Position numbers and translations under genes: made by a program. Below the pieces are notes generated by a model that searched no databases, had not been told where the DNA came from, and saw only the letters and a list, made by a program, of their open reading frames with translations. A stretch of DNA of 51,749 nt from Actinomycetes bacterium (GTDB lineage: Bacteria; Actinomycetota; Actinomycetes; Propionibacteriales; Nocardioidaceae): the NCBI GenBank assembly GCA_023460975.1, contig JAEWOG010000017.1:1-51749 (forward strand). The letters run 5' to 3'. Shown in pieces: positions 17,061 through 25,568 of the stretch (position 1 is its first letter; each line of letters opens with the position of its first letter).

Positions 17061-18805
17061 GCACCACCACTGCCCTGCCCATCGCGGACACCGCGGCCGT
17101 ACGCCGCTACGTCGGCGTGCTCGCGCGCCGGCACCCGCGACTGCTGTGGAGCGTGGTGGTCCTCCACGTGCTCTCCGCCGCCGCTGGACTCGCGGCGCCG
17201 CGCCTGCTCGGCGACCTCGTCGAGGCTGTCACCGACGGCACCACGATGGCCTACGTCAACCGCCTCGCGCTGATCCTGGCGGGCTTCCTGCTGTTGCAGA
17301 CCATCCTGACTCGCTACGCCCGGCTGCGCAGCCAGGTGCTCGGCGAGGAGGTGCTCGCGAGCCTGCGGGAGGAGTTCGTGGAGTCCACGCTCGCGCTGCC
17401 CGTCTCCACCGTGGAGGCGGCAGGATCGGGCGACCTGCTGACCCGTACGAGCCGGGACGTGGACCAACTCGGCTGGTCGGTGCGCTGGGCGGCGCCGGAG
17501 TTCGTCGTGGGCGCCGTGACCGCTGTCCTCACGCTCGTGGCGGCGGTCTCGGTGGGGTGGTGGGTCATGCTGCCCTGCCTGCTGGTCGTGCCTCCGGTGG
17601 TGCTCGCGACGCGTTGGTACCTCGCTCGGGCTCGCGAGGGTTACCAGTGGGAGGGCGCCACCTACTCCCGCATCACGACCTCGCTCACCGAGACCGTCGA
17701 AGGCGCCCGGACAGTGGAGGCCCTCGGGCTCGGGCAGGACCGCGTACGTCAGGCCGACGAGGACATCGCCGAGTCGTTCCGCGCCGAGCGCTACACGCTG
17801 CGGCTGCGCACGATCTTCTTCCCCGTCGTCGAGTCGGCCTACCTGCTGCCCATGGTCGCCACGCTGCTGCTGGGCGGCTGGCTGTACGCGCGCGGCGAGG
17901 TGTCGTTGGCCGCGGTCACCGCCGCGACGCTCTACACCCAGATGCTGATCGACCCCGTGGGTCGCATCGTGCAGATCCTGGACGAACTCCAGCTCGGTGG
18001 CGCCTCCCTGGCCCGCCTGCTCGGCGTCGCCGAGGTTCCCGACGACCGCGAGGCCACGGGCGAGGTGCCCGACTCCGAGAAGATCGACGCGCGCGACGTG
18101 CGGTTCGCGTACGGCTCCGGTCGCGACGTGCTGCACGGCATCGACCTCGACGTGGGGGTGGGCGAACGGATCGCGATGGTCGGCCCCTCAGGCGCGGGCA
18201 AGTCGACGCTGGGGCGTCTGCTCGCCGGCATCCACCCGCCGGGCAGCGGGGCCGTGACCGTCGGCGGCGTCGGCCTGGTCGACCTCCCGCTGGAGGATCT
18301 GCGCGGCCACGTCGCGCTGGTGACCCAGGAGCACCACGTCTTCGTCGGGACCCTGCGCGAGAACCTCGAACTCGCCGCCCCGGGCTGCTCCGACGAGCAG
18401 ATCCATGCCGCGCTCGGCGCCGTGGATGCCCACGAGTGGGTGCGGGCGATGCCGGCGGGTCTCGACACGCTCGTGGGGTCGGGCGGGCTCGCGTTGACGC
18501 CGGCCCAGGCGCAGCAGATTGCGCTGGCCCGGCTGGTGCTCGCCGACCCGCATACGCTGGTCCTGGACGAGGCCACCTCCCTGATCGACCCACGCGCCGC
18601 ACGGCACCTGGAGCGGTCGCTGTCCGCGGTGCTCGACGGGCGTACGGTCATCGCGATCGCGCACCGGCTGTTCTCGGCGCACGATGCAGACCGGGTGGCC
18701 GTGGTCGAGGATGGCCGGATCGCGGAGTTCGGGTCGCACGACGACCTCGTGGCCGCGCGCGGTTCGTACGCGGCGCTGTGGGACTCCTGGCACGGCAAAG
18801 CCTGA
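17057..18805 (+). CDS. ABC exporter half-transporter with degenerate signature motif (subunit B)
   Basis: The 582-residue partner of subunit A, again six helices followed by an ATP-binding domain. Here Walker A GPSGAGKST (376-384), Walker B LVLDEATS with catalytic Glu505 and H-loop His536 (AIAHRL) are all intact, but the signature reads LTPAQAQQIALARL (from 480) instead of LSGGQ. Combined with subunit A, one composite site would have B's Walker motifs facing A's good signature. The other would have both halves broken. The transported substrate is not indicated. The cargo could be a lipid, peptide or drug, as is usual for this exporter class. Confidence 0.92.
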   Translation: MSTTTALPIADTAAVRRYVGVLARRHPRLLWSVVVLHVLSAAAGLAAPRLLGDLVEAVTDGTTMAYVNRLALILAGFLLLQTILTRYARLRSQVLGEEVLASLREEFVESTLALPVSTVEAAGSGDLLTRTSRDVDQLGWSVRWAAPEFVVGAVTAVLTLVAAVSVGWWVMLPCLLVVPPVVLATRWYLARAREGYQWEGATYSRITTSLTETVEGARTVEALGLGQDRVRQADEDIAESFRAERYTLRLRTIFFPVVESAYLLPMVATLLLGGWLYARGEVSLAAVTAATLYTQMLIDPVGRIVQILDELQLGGASLARLLGVAEVPDDREATGEVPDSEKIDARDVRFAYGSGRDVLHGIDLDVGVGERIAMVGPSGAGKSTLGRLLAGIHPPGSGAVTVGGVGLVDLPLEDLRGHVALVTQEHHVFVGTLRENLELAAPGCSDEQIHAALGAVDAHEWVRAMPAGLDTLVGSGGLALTPAQAQQIALARLVLADPHTLVLDEATSLIDPRAARHLERSLSAVLDGRTVIAIAHRLFSAHDADRVAVVEDGRIAEFGSHDDLVAARGSYAALWDSWHGKA

Positions 18806-18841
18806 CTTCTTGCAACAAAGTGCATAGGTTGCCCGGAACCC

Positions 18842-18871
18842 TTGCAGTCGTGACAGCGCCGGTGTCACAGT
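18842..18871 (+). promoter_or_regulatory. Promoter with palindromic operator for the oxidoreductase/ACAD operon
   Basis: A -35-like TTGCAG (18842-18847) and a -10-like CACAGT (18866-18871) are 18 bases apart, with the ATG 6 bases further on. Between them is the palindrome GTGACA, 7 bases, TGTCAC (18850-18868), placed where a repressor would block RNA polymerase. Confidence 0.45.
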
Positions 18872-18877
18872 CTGGTC

Positions 18878-19918
18878 ATGAAGATCTCGACCATGCTCCA
18901 GTACGACGGCAACCCGCGCACCGCGGCCGACCAGGTGACCGCCCTCGAGAAGGCCGGCCTCGACACGGTCTGGGTGGCAGAGGCGTACGGCTTCGACTCC
19001 CCCACGCTGATGGGCTACCTCGCCGCCAAGACCTCCACGGTCGAGATCGGCTCGGCGATCCTCAACATCTTCTCCCGCACCCCGGGCGCCCTGCTGCAGA
19101 CCGCCGCGGGCCTCGACAACGTCACCGGAGGCCGCGCCATCCTCGGCCTGGGCGCGTCCGGCCCGCAGGTGATCGAGGGGTTCCACGGCGTGCCCTACAA
19201 GCGCCCCCTCAAGCGCACCGCTGAGGTCATCGACCTGATCCGCCGCGGCCTCAAGCGTGAGCCACTCACCGGCGAGGGCGAGTTCACGCTCCCCCTCGAC
19301 AAGGAGCACGGCGCCGTCACCGGCCTCGGCAAGCCGCTCAAGCTGCTGACGAAGCCCGAGCGCGACACCATCCCGATCTGGATCGCGGCCCTCGGCCCCA
19401 AGAACGTCGAGCAGGCCGCCGAGATCGCCGACGGCTGGATCCCCCACCTCTTCCACCCCGAGCGCGCCGACCTCGTGTGGGGCGAGGCCCTGCGCGCCGG
19501 CACCGCCCGCCGCAGCGCCGACCTCGGACCGCTGCAGGTCACCGCGGGCGGCCTCGTCGCCATCGGCGAGGGTCCCGAGACCAAGGCGATGCTCGACTTC
19601 GTCCGCCCCCTCTTCGCCCTGTACGTGGGCGGCATGGGCGCACGCGGCAAGAACTTCTACAACGACGTCGCCCGCGCGTACGGCTACGAGGAGGCCGCAG
19701 AGAAGATCCAGGACCTCTACCTGTCCGGCAAGAAGAAGGAGGCCGAGGCCGAGGTCCCGCTCGAATGGCTCGAGGCCGCCAACCTCGTCGGACCGGAGTC
19801 GTACGTCAAGGAGCGCCTCGCCGCGTTCGCCGACGCGGGCGTCACCCACCTCAACGCCTACCTCTTCGGCGACGACGCCCCGCGGACCGTGGAGAAGCTC
19901 AAGGAGTGGACCGCCTGA
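18878..19918 (+). CDS. LLM class F420-dependent oxidoreductase
   Basis: A luciferase-like TIM-barrel oxidoreductase of 346 residues, expected to use reduced coenzyme F420 (or flavin). Family hallmarks are the N-terminal MKISTMLQYDGNP, GLDTVWVAEAYGFDSPTLMGYLA, TSTVEIGSAILNIFSRTPGALLQTAAGLD and RAILGLGASGPQVIEGFHG. The first ATG follows a putative leaderless promoter with an operator-like palindrome. Its stop overlaps the start of an acyl-CoA dehydrogenase gene (TGATG), so the two enzymes are made together and probably act in one catabolic pathway on acyl-CoA or steroid-like substrates. The actual substrate is unknown. Confidence 0.9.
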   Translation: MKISTMLQYDGNPRTAADQVTALEKAGLDTVWVAEAYGFDSPTLMGYLAAKTSTVEIGSAILNIFSRTPGALLQTAAGLDNVTGGRAILGLGASGPQVIEGFHGVPYKRPLKRTAEVIDLIRRGLKREPLTGEGEFTLPLDKEHGAVTGLGKPLKLLTKPERDTIPIWIAALGPKNVEQAAEIADGWIPHLFHPERADLVWGEALRAGTARRSADLGPLQVTAGGLVAIGEGPETKAMLDFVRPLFALYVGGMGARGKNFYNDVARAYGYEEAAEKIQDLYLSGKKKEAEAEVPLEWLEAANLVGPESYVKERLAAFADAGVTHLNAYLFGDDAPRTVEKLKEWTA

Positions 19919-21078
19919 TGCCGGCGTACCCGCTGACGCGGCCCTCCATCCTGGAGACCGAGCACGAGGACTTCCGCGCCACCGTGCGCGCCTTCGTGGA
20001 CAAGGAGATCGCGCCGCACCACGAGCAGTGGGAGGCCGACGGGATCGTGCCCCGCGACCTGTGGCGCAAGGCCGGAGACCTCGGCCTGCTCTGCTTCGAC
20101 GTCGACGAGGCGTACGGGGGCGCGGGGATCAGCGACTTCCGCTACAACATGGTGCTCGGCGAGGAGTTGGGCAGGGCCGGCGCCAGCGGGGTGGGCTTCC
20201 CGGTCCACACCGACATCATCGTTCCCTACATCTCCTCGCTCGGAACCCCAGAGCAGAAGCAGCGCTGGCTGCCCGGACTCGTCAGCGGCGAACTGATCTC
20301 AGCCATCGCCATGACCGAGCCCGGGGCGGGCTCCGACCTGCAGGGCATCCGTACGAGCGCGGTCGACGCGGGTGATCACTACGTGCTCAACGGCTCCAAG
20401 ACGTTCATCTCCAACGGCATCAACGCCGACCTGGTGATCGTCGTCGCGCGCACCAACCCCGAGGCGGGGCACCAGGGCATCAGCCTGCTGGTCGTCGAGC
20501 GCGGCATGGCCGGATTCGAGCGGGGACGCAACCTGGCCAAGATGGGGCTCCACGCCCAGGACACGGCTGAGCTGTCGTTCACGGACGTACGCGTACCCAA
20601 GGAGAACCTGCTCGGCGCCGAGGGAAGCGGCTTCATCTCACTGATGGTCAACCTGCCCCAGGAGCGCGTCTCGATCGCGTGCCTGGCAGTGGCCGCGATC
20701 GAGCACGTCGTGGACCTGACGTTGGGCTACGTCACCGAGCGGGAGGCGTTCGGCAAGCCCATCGGGAAGTTCCAGAACACCCGGTTCGTCCTCGCCGAGA
20801 TGGCCACGCAGGCCCACGTGGCGCGCGTCTTCGTCAACGACTGCGTGCTCAAGCTCAACGCGGGCGAGGTCGATCCGTCGCTGGCGGCGATGGCGAAGTG
20901 GTGGACCACCGAACTGCAGAAGCAGGTCGTGGACGCGGGCGTGCAGATGCACGGCGGGTACGGCTACATGAGCGAGTACCCGATCTCGAAGGCGTACACC
21001 GACAGCCGGATCCAGACGATCTACGGCGGTACGACCGAGATCCAGAAGGAGATCATCGGGCGTTCGCTGGGGCTCTGA
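19918..21078 (+). CDS. Acyl-CoA dehydrogenase
   Basis: A 386-residue FAD enzyme that introduces an alpha-beta double bond into acyl-CoA. Diagnostic segments are YGGAGISD, AMTEPGAGSDLQGIRT (FAD and substrate loop), REAFGKPIGKFQ and QMHGGYGYMSEYPISKAYTDSR, followed by IQTIYGGTTEIQKEII. The position that carries the catalytic glutamate in medium-chain enzymes (YEGT) is glycine here (YGGT), so the base must come from another helix, as in isovaleryl- and long-chain-type enzymes. The ATG at 19918 shares a base with the previous stop; the longer open frame upstream is read-through of the oxidoreductase gene. It is the last gene of the operon. Confidence 0.93.
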   Translation: MPAYPLTRPSILETEHEDFRATVRAFVDKEIAPHHEQWEADGIVPRDLWRKAGDLGLLCFDVDEAYGGAGISDFRYNMVLGEELGRAGASGVGFPVHTDIIVPYISSLGTPEQKQRWLPGLVSGELISAIAMTEPGAGSDLQGIRTSAVDAGDHYVLNGSKTFISNGINADLVIVVARTNPEAGHQGISLLVVERGMAGFERGRNLAKMGLHAQDTAELSFTDVRVPKENLLGAEGSGFISLMVNLPQERVSIACLAVAAIEHVVDLTLGYVTEREAFGKPIGKFQNTRFVLAEMATQAHVARVFVNDCVLKLNAGEVDPSLAAMAKWWTTELQKQVVDAGVQMHGGYGYMSEYPISKAYTDSRIQTIYGGTTEIQKEIIGRSLGL

Positions 21079-21140
21079 GGGCGCCGCGGAACCGGGTCTG
21101 CGCTGAATTCGTTCACGTATCGGGACAAATCGGGCAATCG

Positions 21141-21156
21141 AGTGACGCGGCTCACA
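21141..21156 (+). promoter_or_regulatory. Candidate CRP/cAMP-receptor site upstream of the acyl-CoA synthetase gene
   Basis: AGTGA, six bases, TCACA matches the actinobacterial CRP consensus TGTGA-N6-TCACA at 9 of 10 defined positions. It lies 80 bases before the start codon, a usual distance for activation. Control of fatty-acid activation by CRP would fit, but this is inferred from sequence only. Confidence 0.45.
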
Positions 21157-21235
21157 TCCATGGGGATGATGTGGGCCACGTCACATCAGGTTAATGAGCA
21201 TTCACCCTCCCCCTGCTGCCCCGAGGAGCCCGACA

Positions 21236-23089
21236 ATGACCGACGTACTCGCAGACCGCGCCCGCATCCAGCAGGAGATCTCAGGGCGCACCCTGGTCGA
21301 CCTGCTGCGCGACACCAGCGCCGCGTTCGCGGACGAGACCGCCTACTCCGACCGCCACCACGTCACGGAGGGCTGGCGCACCCTGACCTGGCGCGAGACG
21401 TACGACCTGGCACTCGACGTGGCGGCCGGCCTGATTGCCGAGGGCGTCCAGATCGGTGACACCGTCGCGATCATGGCGACCAACCGCATCGAGCACCAGG
21501 TCGCCGACATGGGCGGCGTCAACGCGGCCGCGGTGCCGATGTCGATCTACAACACCCTGGCCGTCGACCAGGTCACCTACATCGCGGGCCAGTCCGCGCC
21601 GGTCGTGGCGATCCTCGAGAACGCCGACAACCTGGCGCGCTGGAGCGGAGCCCTCGACGCCGGGGGCGTGGCGCGCGTGGTGGTCCTCGATGACGACGCC
21701 GTGCCCGAGGGCGAGCTCTTCGTCAGCTGGGCCGAGTTCGTGGCCAAGGGTGCGGCGTACCGCGCCGAGAACCCCGACGCGGTCGCCGAGCGCCAAGCCG
21801 CCGTGAGGGGCAGCTCTCCGGCCACCTACCTCTACACCTCCGGCACGACCGGCAACCCCAAGGGCGTCGAGTTGACGCACGACAACGTGCTCTACGAGGT
21901 CGTCGCCAGCCAAGAGGCAGGCGGGATCGTCGGGCGTCAGCGCCAGATCAGCTACCTGCCGTTGGCGCACATCGCCGAGCGCGTCCTGAGCCTGTACGGC
22001 CCGCAGATCCAGGGCAGTCACACCTACTGCATCGGCGACCCCGCCGAGCTCCTGGCCACCCTCGGCGAGGTGCACCCCACCGCATTCTTCGGGGTCCCCC
22101 GGGTGTGGGAGAAGATCAAGACCGGGATCTCCGCCAAGCTCGCGGCCGACCCCGACCCAGCCAACGTGGCCATGGTCCAGGAGTGCATGGCCGCCGCGCT
22201 CGCGTGGGTCGAGGCCCAGGAGACCGGAGGCGTCATGACGCCCGAGATCGAGGCGGCCTACCAGAAGGCCGACGAGACGATCCTCGGCTTCCTCAAGCTC
22301 CTCCTCGGCCTCGACCAGGTCACCTGGACGGCGTCGGCGTCAGCACCCATGCCGGTCGAGGTCACCCGCTTCATGGCGGGCCTGGGCCTCAAGGTCTACG
22401 ACGTCTACGGCATGACCGAGACGACCGGGGCCGCCACCGTCAACGGCCCGGGCGGCTTCCGCCTCGGGACCGTCGGGCGCCCCATCCCGGGCGTCGAGCT
22501 CATGCTCGGCGAGGACAACGAGGTGCTCATGCGGGGGCCGATCATGACGCCGGGCTATCACCGCAACTCCGCGGCGACCGCCGGCCTCATCGACACCGAC
22601 GGCTGGGTGCACACCGGTGACATCGGCGAGATCGACGAGGACGGATTCCTCTCCATCGTCGACCGCAAGAAGGAGCTGATCATCACCTCGCAGGGCAAGA
22701 ACGTGGCGCCCTCCAACATCGAGAACTACCTCAAGGAGTCGCCCGTCATCGGCCACGCCATGGCGATCGGCGACGGCAAGCCGTACGTCGTCGCCGTCCT
22801 CACCCTCGACGGGGAGATCGCGCCCGTGGTCGCGGAGAAGCTGGGCGTGACCTACACCGATCTGGCCGACCTCTCCACGAAGCCGGAGATCCACGGCATG
22901 GTGCAGGCCGCGATCGACGCCGCGAACGAGCGTCTCTCCCGCCCCGAGCAGGTCAAGGCCTGGGCGTTGTTGCCGGACGAGTGGACCGCCGAGTCGGAGG
23001 AACTGACGCCCACCCTGAAGCTCAAGCGTCGCGTGGTCAACGACAAGTACGCCGACGTCGTCGAGACCCTCTACTCCACGGAGGGCTGA
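21236..23089 (+). CDS. Long-chain fatty acid-CoA ligase (AMP-binding, FadD15-like)
   Basis: A 617-residue adenylate-forming enzyme that activates fatty acids to acyl-CoA through an acyl-AMP. The P-loop YLYTSGTTGNPKGVELTH starts at Tyr198, DVYGMTETTG is the A5 motif, HTGDIGEIDEDGFLSIVDRKKE the A7-A8 region, and the C-terminal lysine region is present. The N-terminal block (TLVDLLRDTS...WRTLTWRETYD) and length resemble the long-chain FadD15 subgroup. I use the ATG at 21236 because AGGAG lies 7 bases upstream; an in-frame ATG 42 bases earlier lacks one. Directly preceded by the oxidoreductase and dehydrogenase operon, it probably serves the same lipid catabolism under its own promoter. Confidence 0.93.
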   Translation: MTDVLADRARIQQEISGRTLVDLLRDTSAAFADETAYSDRHHVTEGWRTLTWRETYDLALDVAAGLIAEGVQIGDTVAIMATNRIEHQVADMGGVNAAAVPMSIYNTLAVDQVTYIAGQSAPVVAILENADNLARWSGALDAGGVARVVVLDDDAVPEGELFVSWAEFVAKGAAYRAENPDAVAERQAAVRGSSPATYLYTSGTTGNPKGVELTHDNVLYEVVASQEAGGIVGRQRQISYLPLAHIAERVLSLYGPQIQGSHTYCIGDPAELLATLGEVHPTAFFGVPRVWEKIKTGISAKLAADPDPANVAMVQECMAAALAWVEAQETGGVMTPEIEAAYQKADETILGFLKLLLGLDQVTWTASASAPMPVEVTRFMAGLGLKVYDVYGMTETTGAATVNGPGGFRLGTVGRPIPGVELMLGEDNEVLMRGPIMTPGYHRNSAATAGLIDTDGWVHTGDIGEIDEDGFLSIVDRKKELIITSQGKNVAPSNIENYLKESPVIGHAMAIGDGKPYVVAVLTLDGEIAPVVAEKLGVTYTDLADLSTKPEIHGMVQAAIDAANERLSRPEQVKAWALLPDEWTAESEELTPTLKLKRRVVNDKYADVVETLYSTEG

Positions 23090-23126
23090 GCCGCCGGTCA
23101 GACGCTGGTTCAGAGGCACCTTGGTC

Positions 23127-23194
23127 CCCAAATTGGGGACACTTGGAGGTGGTCGCCGGCCTCCCGGGTGCCCTCCAACTGTCCCCAATTTGGG
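23127..23194. repeat. Long inverted repeat with GTCCCCAAATTGGGGAC core
   Basis: Arms 23127-23149 and 23172-23194 pair over 23 bp with one mismatch around a 22-base loop. The left arm lies within a self-complementary palindrome, GTCCCCAAATTGGGGAC. It sits between the convergent acyl-CoA synthetase and lipoprotein genes and could terminate both, but its structure is more elaborate than the simple terminators elsewhere in the window. Confidence 0.75.
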
Positions 23195-23242
23195 CGCGGC
23201 ACGCCAGCGACCGTCTCGAACCGCCCACCGGGCCTGAAGGCC

Positions 23243-23926
23243 TCAGGCGATCCCGAGCTTCGCGCAGCGCGCCTCCGCGCCCTCGCACAGGTCCTCGATG
23301 CTCAGCAGACCGGGCGCCACGAGGGCGGTCGTCAGGTTGGACAGGGTCACGTCCACGGGCTCGTGGATCCAACTCGGGACGCCCTCGTACGTGGTGGGCG
23401 CCGTCAGGTCCTCGCGCGCCATGACGCGCGTGACGACCATGGCGGCGTCGGCGCTGATCGCGGCCGTGGGAACGTGCTGGAACGACGTCTCGTCGCCGGC
23501 GAGTAGTGCCTGCGCTGCTTCGAGGTCGGTGCCGTACTCCGACGCCTCGACGGCGGCGGTGACGCCGACGAACCAGTCGGCGCCCGGGACGAACGTGCCG
23601 GCCGCCACGAGCGGCGTGGCGGTGTCCGCGTCCGCGAACTCTTCCGCCACCTCTGCCTCGACGGCTTCCACGACCACGGCCCCGACCCCGCGGTCCAGTG
23701 CGGTCTGGAACTGCTCGCGCTGCGCGTCCACATCCCCCTCCGCGTCATAGACGGTGACCGTGCAGCCCTCGCACTGCTCGGCCAGAGCCTCGGAGAAGGC
23801 ATCCGCGTCGAGCGCCGCGGTGTTGCTGGAGGCGTCGGCGACGAGCACCGCGACCTCGCCCGGGTTGGACCCCAGGCAGGCGGTGAGGAAGGGGAGGGCG
23901 AGGAGGGTCGACAGGAGGAGGCGCAT
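23243..23926 (-). CDS. Lipoprotein, periplasmic-binding-protein-like
   Basis: A 227-residue exported lipoprotein with a short hydrophobic signal and lipobox LTAC (lipidated Cys17). The mature part has segments like those of sugar-type solute-binding proteins: EVAVLVADASSN, TVYDAEGDVDAQREQFQTALDRGVGAVVVEAVEAE (the repeated-dimer region) and TPLVAAGTFVPGADW. It is shorter than a full ABC-transporter binding protein (usually about 300 residues), and no permease or ATPase is adjacent. It may be a reduced or divergent binding protein. The stop lies after the long inverted repeat, and the start ATG 23926 is the only good one. Function unknown. Confidence 0.75.
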   Translation of the reverse strand: MRLLLSTLLALPFLTACLGSNPGEVAVLVADASSNTAALDADAFSEALAEQCEGCTVTVYDAEGDVDAQREQFQTALDRGVGAVVVEAVEAEVAEEFADADTATPLVAAGTFVPGADWFVGVTAAVEASEYGTDLEAAQALLAGDETSFQHVPTAAISADAAMVVTRVMAREDLTAPTTYEGVPSWIHEPVDVTLSNLTTALVAPGLLSIEDLCEGAEARCAKLGIA

Positions 23927-24061
23927 GACCCTGTCATGGTGCCACGGACCGCGTCACTCGTACGGCTCGCCGTGCCCCGGGCGCCTCGGCGGGCGCGGCT
24001 CTGAGAGGCTTGGAGGGCCGGTGCGTACGAGGTCGCGCCGGTGCCGACGTGAGGGGGAACC

Positions 24062-25006
24062 GTGGGACTGCTGGGACGACTGTTCGGCCGCAGACGCAGC
24101 GCCGGCCCTTCCGACGAGGCGTTGCCGTTCATGACGATCGACGAGGCCGCCGAGTTGCGGGCGGCCATGACGCGTTCGTTCGCGGAGCGCGGGATCGAGG
24201 TGGCGGTCCACCCCGGTCACGTCGTCGATGACTCGGGTCGTCAGTTCGGACTGTGGAACGTGGCGGCCGCCTGCCACCAGGATCCCGCGGGCCGCAGCGC
24301 CTGGCCGCGCATCGTCGACGCCCACGTCGGCCGGATCCTGGACAGCATGACGGCGCGCGACCCGTTCTCCGAGCTGACACCGCAACAGGTCCGCGCTCAG
24401 GCCTACATCCGCCTCCACGACCCCGAGTCCCTGCCCGGTCTCGAGTCGGGAGCGCACCGCGATTTCGCGCCCGGGGTCGTGCAGTTGCTGGCACTCGACC
24501 TCCCGCAGGCGGTCGTCTCCTTCAACGCGGATCACATCGATGAGTTCGGCGGCTGGGACATCCTGCGCCCTCAAGCCCTCGCCAACATCGCGGCGCTGCC
24601 GGTGGAGGACAGCGATGTCGTCCCCGTGGAGGGCGGCGGGTCCTTCAGGATCCTGATGGGCGAGTCGATGTTCACCGCCAGCCGCGCCCTCACGGTGCCC
24701 ACCCTCGCGGTCGAACTGGGCGATGCCCCGCCGAGCTCGTGCGGGTGGCTCCTCGCCGTCCCGCACCGGCATCTGGTCATGTGGCACACCATCGAGTCCC
24801 TCGACGTCATCAACGTCGTCGGCGCGATGGTCGCCCTGGCGAGTGGGCAGTACGCCGAGAATCCCGGCTCGATCAGCCCGCACCTGTTCTGGTGGGACGG
24901 CACCGCCTATCAGCAACTCACCCAGCCCGGCGAGGACGGGGAAGTCGCCATCGTCGTCAGCCCCGAGTTCCAGGCCGTGCTGGAACAGTTGGCAGCGCAG
25001 AAGTAG
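24062..25006 (+). CDS. Conserved hypothetical protein
   Basis: I do not recognise this 314-residue protein. It starts at the GTG at 24062, with a GAGGGGG sequence 5 bases upstream. It has a basic N-terminus (MGLLGRLFGRRRS) and no signal peptide or membrane helix. The body is a mixed alpha/beta sequence with a striking Trp- and His-containing segment in its second half (CGWLLAVPHRHLVMWHTIESLDV) and a C-terminal SPHLFWWDG. This composition suggests a soluble globular protein. It stands alone between the divergent lipoprotein gene and a repeat-bearing intergenic region. Confidence 0.75.
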   Translation: MGLLGRLFGRRRSAGPSDEALPFMTIDEAAELRAAMTRSFAERGIEVAVHPGHVVDDSGRQFGLWNVAAACHQDPAGRSAWPRIVDAHVGRILDSMTARDPFSELTPQQVRAQAYIRLHDPESLPGLESGAHRDFAPGVVQLLALDLPQAVVSFNADHIDEFGGWDILRPQALANIAALPVEDSDVVPVEGGGSFRILMGESMFTASRALTVPTLAVELGDAPPSSCGWLLAVPHRHLVMWHTIESLDVINVVGAMVALASGQYAENPGSISPHLFWWDGTAYQQLTQPGEDGEVAIVVSPEFQAVLEQLAAQK

Positions 25007-25062
25007 GTCGAGTCCCGCCCGCTGGTCGAGCCCCGCCCGCTGGTCGAGCCTGTCGAGACCCA
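25006..25062. repeat. GGTCGAGCCTGTCGAGACC repeat cluster
   Basis: Three GGTCGAG units follow each other at about 18-base spacing right after the stop codon, the last forming GGTCGAGCCTGTCGAGACC (25042-25060). The same element recurs at 50846-51019. It is common in actinobacterial intergenic regions. Confidence 0.75.
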
Positions 25063-25078
25063 CCGGGAGTCCACAGGC

Positions 25079-25462
25079 TCACATCGTGACGAGTTCGACC
25101 TCGAAACCTTCGGAGTTCTCCAGGTAGAGCGCCGTGTGCTCCTCGCCCCCGGCGTGGGGGTAGCGGTCGGCGTACAGCTCGTGCCACCCGTGCGCCGTCG
25201 ACTCTGCCCTGATCCGGTCCAGCAGCGCCCGATCCGAGACGGTGAACGCGAGATGGTTGACGCCCGGACGTAGCCGGTCGTGGAGGCCGTACGAGTCCGG
25301 CGAATGCTCGAGGAAGACGTACGTGCCGTCCTCGTGCACCCAACTCACGGAGTCCGCGGACCGCTCCCACCCGAGTTCGCCGAACAGCCAGGCCCACTCG
25401 CCCTCGGCCACAGCCGCGTCGCGTACCCACAGGTCGAGGTGGTGCAGCGCGCGTGCGCTCAT
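25079..25462 (-). CDS. VOC family (glyoxalase/bleomycin-resistance fold) protein
   Basis: A 127-residue single-domain vicinal-oxygen-chelate protein. The N-terminal LHHLDLWVRDAAVAEGEWAWLFGELGW gives the first beta-alpha-beta unit with a metal-ligand-type His. VNHLAFTVSDRALLDRI and ALYLENSEGFEVELVTM give the second, ending in the usual glutamate-containing strand. It could be a dioxygenase, isomerase or resistance protein; context does not tell. The start is the ATG at 25462 with GGGAGG 5 bases upstream, and a TAGAGT -10 candidate lies at 25488-25493. It lies downstream of guaA but has its own promoter. Confidence 0.88.
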   Translation of the reverse strand: MSARALHHLDLWVRDAAVAEGEWAWLFGELGWERSADSVSWVHEDGTYVFLEHSPDSYGLHDRLRPGVNHLAFTVSDRALLDRIRAESTAHGWHELYADRYPHAGGEEHTALYLENSEGFEVELVTM

Positions 25463-25504
25463 GGCGGCCTCCCGGGTCGGTGACCCCACTCTATGAGCAC
25501 GCGG

Positions 25505-25550
25505 GACGTCATGGGCAGTGGTCGCCCCAACAACCACCCACCATGACGTC
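25505..25550. terminator. Hairpin downstream of guaA
   Basis: GACGTCATGG (25505-25514) pairs perfectly with CCATGACGTC (25541-25550), and the loop can extend the stem with mismatches. It lies 18 bases past the guaA stop on the transcript and is probably its terminator. Confidence 0.65.
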
Positions 25551-25568
25551 ACACACGGGCGGGAGCGG

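Noticed and set aside
19477..19917. N-terminal extension of the acyl-CoA dehydrogenase
   Set aside because: The extra 147 residues are read-through of the oxidoreductase gene in another frame. The ATG at 19918 begins the recognisable family N-terminus.
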